DNA from: Candidatus Jettenia caeni
GTDB lineage: Bacteria; Planctomycetota; Brocadiia; Brocadiales; Brocadiaceae
Assembly: GCA_000296795.1 (NCBI GenBank)
Contig: BAFH01000001.1
Coordinates: forward strand, 388-64,387
DNA length: 64,000 nucleotides
Direction: 5' to 3'
The notes under the pieces are model-generated. The model did not search any database, was not told the DNA's origin, and was given only the letters and a program-made list of their open reading frames with translations. Positions 62,502 to 64,000 of this stretch are shown piece by piece. The translations under genes and the position numbers were made by a program. Numbering within the stretch: the first letter of the stretch is position 1; every line of letters begins with the position of its first letter.

Positions 62502-62551
62502 AAAAAATTGTTCCTTAGTAATAATTTATGGGACGCTGATAAAAACAGTTC

Positions 62552-62605
62552 AAACAGTTCAAACCGTTTAAGCCGTTCAAACGGATTAAACGGTTTGAAC
62601 TGTTT
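62552..62605 (-). terminator. strong hairpin between wza and wzc-like genes
   Basis: AAACAGTTCAAACCGTTT and AAACGGTTTGAACTGTTT form a perfect 18-bp stem around an 18-base loop that itself contains CCGTTCAAACGG. The stem includes the last codon of the exporter gene, and U-rich sequence (TTTTTATC) follows on the minus strand. It may attenuate transcription between the two genes. Confidence 0.6.
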
Positions 62606-63455
62606 ATAATACTCCTTCCAGGACAACGACTATGTCTTCCGGCTCTAAACGGATATCTTTGTCGACCTTACCGCCCACAGCTCCTTTCATGTCTACTTTG
62701 ATACTCTGATATCCTGTTTTGCCTGGAATTGTCCGGAGGATTTTTACCCTGTCCGGGGAGCCGTATTTCGCAAAACCCCCGGAAAGGGATATGGCTTTGA
62801 GCACGGTCATGTTATCTTCCAGGGTAAATTTACCGGGGTTTTCAACTTCTCCATATACGAAAAAACTACTGCTGCGCTCTACGATTACTATATCATCATT
62901 CTCAATCGGCATATCGGCATTCAGATTACTCTCTTTTTTATTTTTCAAATCTATAGCAATTTCTTCGTATCCGGGTTTGTCTTTTAATCTTCGTTTGAGT
63001 TTTACCCTGCCATATATACCATCCGGTGTGATACCTTCAGCCGATGAAATGGCCTTTATCACGGTCATATTTTCTTCCAGGTCGTATTTTCCCGGGGTTT
63101 TAACTTCACCGTACACAAAGAATCTCATACTCTTGTAGCTTGATAAGGTTACGGATACTACGGCATACTTTATGTAACTAACGGAAAGTCTTTTTGATAT
63201 TTCCTTTTCGATTTCCGAAAGATTCATACCTTTTACATTAAGGACCCCTATATAGGGGAAGGATATCGTACCATCATGCGCAACAGGGGTCACTGTTTTC
63301 AGGTTATCGTGCCCAAGTACATTTATCTCCAGTACGTCGTTTACATTGACGGTATATTGCTCTGTAGATTCGCCGGAGTAACCTGGCATTGATACCATGG
63401 AGACACTAAAAAACACGCATAAACAGAGAAAGATACTTTTCAATTTTTTCCTCAT
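62604..63455 (-). CDS. Wza-type polysaccharide export protein
   Basis: A signal peptide (MRKKLKSIFLCLCVFFSVSMVSMPGYSGE) precedes the Poly_export domain (YTVNVNDVLEINVLGHDNL, GTISFPYIGVLNVKGM). Two SLBB domains follow, each with a FFVYGEV(K/E)(T/N)PGK motif and DDIVIVE / EDIVVVLE. It forms the outer-membrane or periplasmic channel for the exopolysaccharide. I chose the ATG at 63455 because the signal peptide starts there; a TTG at 63476 would add seven residues. No lipobox is evident, unlike E. coli Wza. Confidence 0.9.
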   Translation of the reverse strand: MRKKLKSIFLCLCVFFSVSMVSMPGYSGESTEQYTVNVNDVLEINVLGHDNLKTVTPVAHDGTISFPYIGVLNVKGMNLSEIEKEISKRLSVSYIKYAVVSVTLSSYKSMRFFVYGEVKTPGKYDLEENMTVIKAISSAEGITPDGIYGRVKLKRRLKDKPGYEEIAIDLKNKKESNLNADMPIENDDIVIVERSSSFFVYGEVENPGKFTLEDNMTVLKAISLSGGFAKYGSPDRVKILRTIPGKTGYQSIKVDMKGAVGGKVDKDIRLEPEDIVVVLEGVL

Positions 63456-63908
63456 AGAGAAGAGTTCAAAAATCAATATACAACATGTTACTGTTACATG
63501 ATAAGCGGGGTATCTTAATCCCCCCTTGATCCCCCTTTAGGAAAGGGGGAAAATTTTTTTAGTACCTTTAGGAAAAGGGGGAAATTGTCTTAGTCCCTTT
63601 AGAAAAGAGGGAAAATCCTTTTGGTTCTCCTTTAGGAATTTATCCTTTTTGTTTTTTTGAGACAGGATTAACAAGATAAAAATGATAATCCTGCTCATCC
63701 TGTCTCAAAAAATTCTTTTGTGGTTTGTTATTCTTCGCCGTTTCCATATTTTAGCTTGATGCATCTGCCGATTTACCCACCCCTAACCCCTCCCAGGAGG
63801 GGAATAAAAAGTCCCCTCCTGGGAGGGGTTAGGGGTGGGTTCATTTCCCGGAGAGACGCAAGATTTTGCGTCTTCTCTACGTGTTGATTTCACGGTCTTT
63901 GAGACGTC
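63456..63908. repeat. repeat-rich region between wza and the sugar transferase
   Basis: It contains a third partial copy of the long dispersed repeat (CCCCCCTTGATCCCCCTTTAG and TTATTCTTCGCCGTTTCCATATTTTAGCTTGATGC). 63653-63712 is a perfect inverted repeat with 16-bp arms TTTTTTGAGACAGGAT and ATCCTGTCTCAAAAAA. A CCCCTCCCAGGAGGGG / CCCCTCCTGGGAGGGG pair lies at about 63789-63829. No gene is supported. Confidence 0.65.
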
Positions 63909-64000
63909 TTATCTTGCCCCTATTCCAAATAATACTACCGGCAAGGTTCTTATGAGTATTTTACAATCGAGCCAGAGCGACCAATTGTCGATGTAGTTCA
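63909..64000 (-). CDS. polyprenyl glycosylphosphotransferase (sugar transferase), C-terminus only
   Basis: The last 30 codons before the stop at 63909-63911 read NYIDNWSLWLDCKILIRTLP followed by VVLFGIGAR, the classic C-terminus of WcaJ/WbaP-type bacterial sugar transferases (Y-x-E/D-N-W-S-x-x-x-D-x-x-I-L-x-x-T). These attach the first sugar phosphate to undecaprenyl phosphate and start the repeat unit. The gene continues beyond the right edge. Confidence 0.9.
   Translation of the reverse strand, partial: NYIDNWSLWLDCKILIRTLPVVLFGIGAR

Overview
The window looks like a stretch of an AT-rich planctomycete chromosome, most probably an anammox bacterium of the Brocadiales (Ca. Brocadia / Jettenia / Kuenenia type). 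This placement is an inference from overall gene content, the style of the proteins and the heavy load of intergenic palindromic repeats. No diagnostic anammox gene (hydrazine synthase, ladderane cluster) lies in the window.

Region by region. (1) 0.3-4.9 kb, minus strand: a Tat-exported gluconate dehydrogenase subunit 3-like protein, an SDR oxidoreductase, an aminopeptidase-like DUF4910 protein, a dTDP-sugar 3,5-epimerase and a sugar C-methyltransferase. The last four look like a modified-deoxysugar cassette. (2) 5.9-10.5 kb: a 1530-residue secreted protein with a TIM-barrel-like N-terminus, BNR/sortilin propellers, an Ig-like domain and a CBM9-like C-terminus, preceded by a pair of palindromic sites. 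A matching pair with the same spacing lies upstream of the sugar cassette. (3) 12-19 kb: mostly housekeeping genes (methyltransferase, TPR lipoprotein, polyprenyl synthase, efp, hemW, a GT2, folD). (4) 19.4-22.7 kb, plus strand: an IspH-UbiA fusion, a DUF502 membrane protein, a selenocysteine tRNA and a damaged HicAB module. (5) 22.8-28 kb: speD-speE, a MurC-type ligase whose N-terminus grows out of a 24-bp tandem repeat, and cbiA. (6) 28-47.4 kb: an accessory zone of mosaic palindromic repeats, IS1182, IS903-like IS5, IS110, IS3 and IS200/IS605 elements or remnants, a 116-bp MITE, and several toxin-antitoxin modules in different states of decay. Scattered through it are four polysaccharide genes (nucleotide-sugar dehydrogenase, WecG/TagA transferase, WecB epimerase, AsnB). 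(7) 47.4-64 kb, minus strand: a long exopolysaccharide locus, read from the right edge. It contains a polyprenyl glycosylphosphotransferase (only its C-terminus is in the window), a Wza-type exporter, a Wzz/BY-kinase-like protein with a broken Walker A, a methyltransferase, a Wzx flippase, glycosyltransferases, a sulfotransferase with a truncated second copy, a secreted BNR protein, an O-antigen ligase/polymerase, an alpha/alpha-toroid protein and a B12-binding radical SAM protein.

How the genes fit together: regions 1, 6 and 7 supply most of a Wzx/Wzy-type surface polysaccharide pathway. They cover nucleotide-sugar synthesis (epimerases, dehydrogenase, C-methylation), assembly on a polyprenyl carrier, flipping, polymerisation, export and decoration, probably including sulfation. 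The IS- and repeat-rich zone separates pieces that would normally be adjacent and appears to be where gene loss is happening. The polyprenyl synthase and IspH-UbiA proteins belong to isoprenoid and lipid-carrier metabolism.
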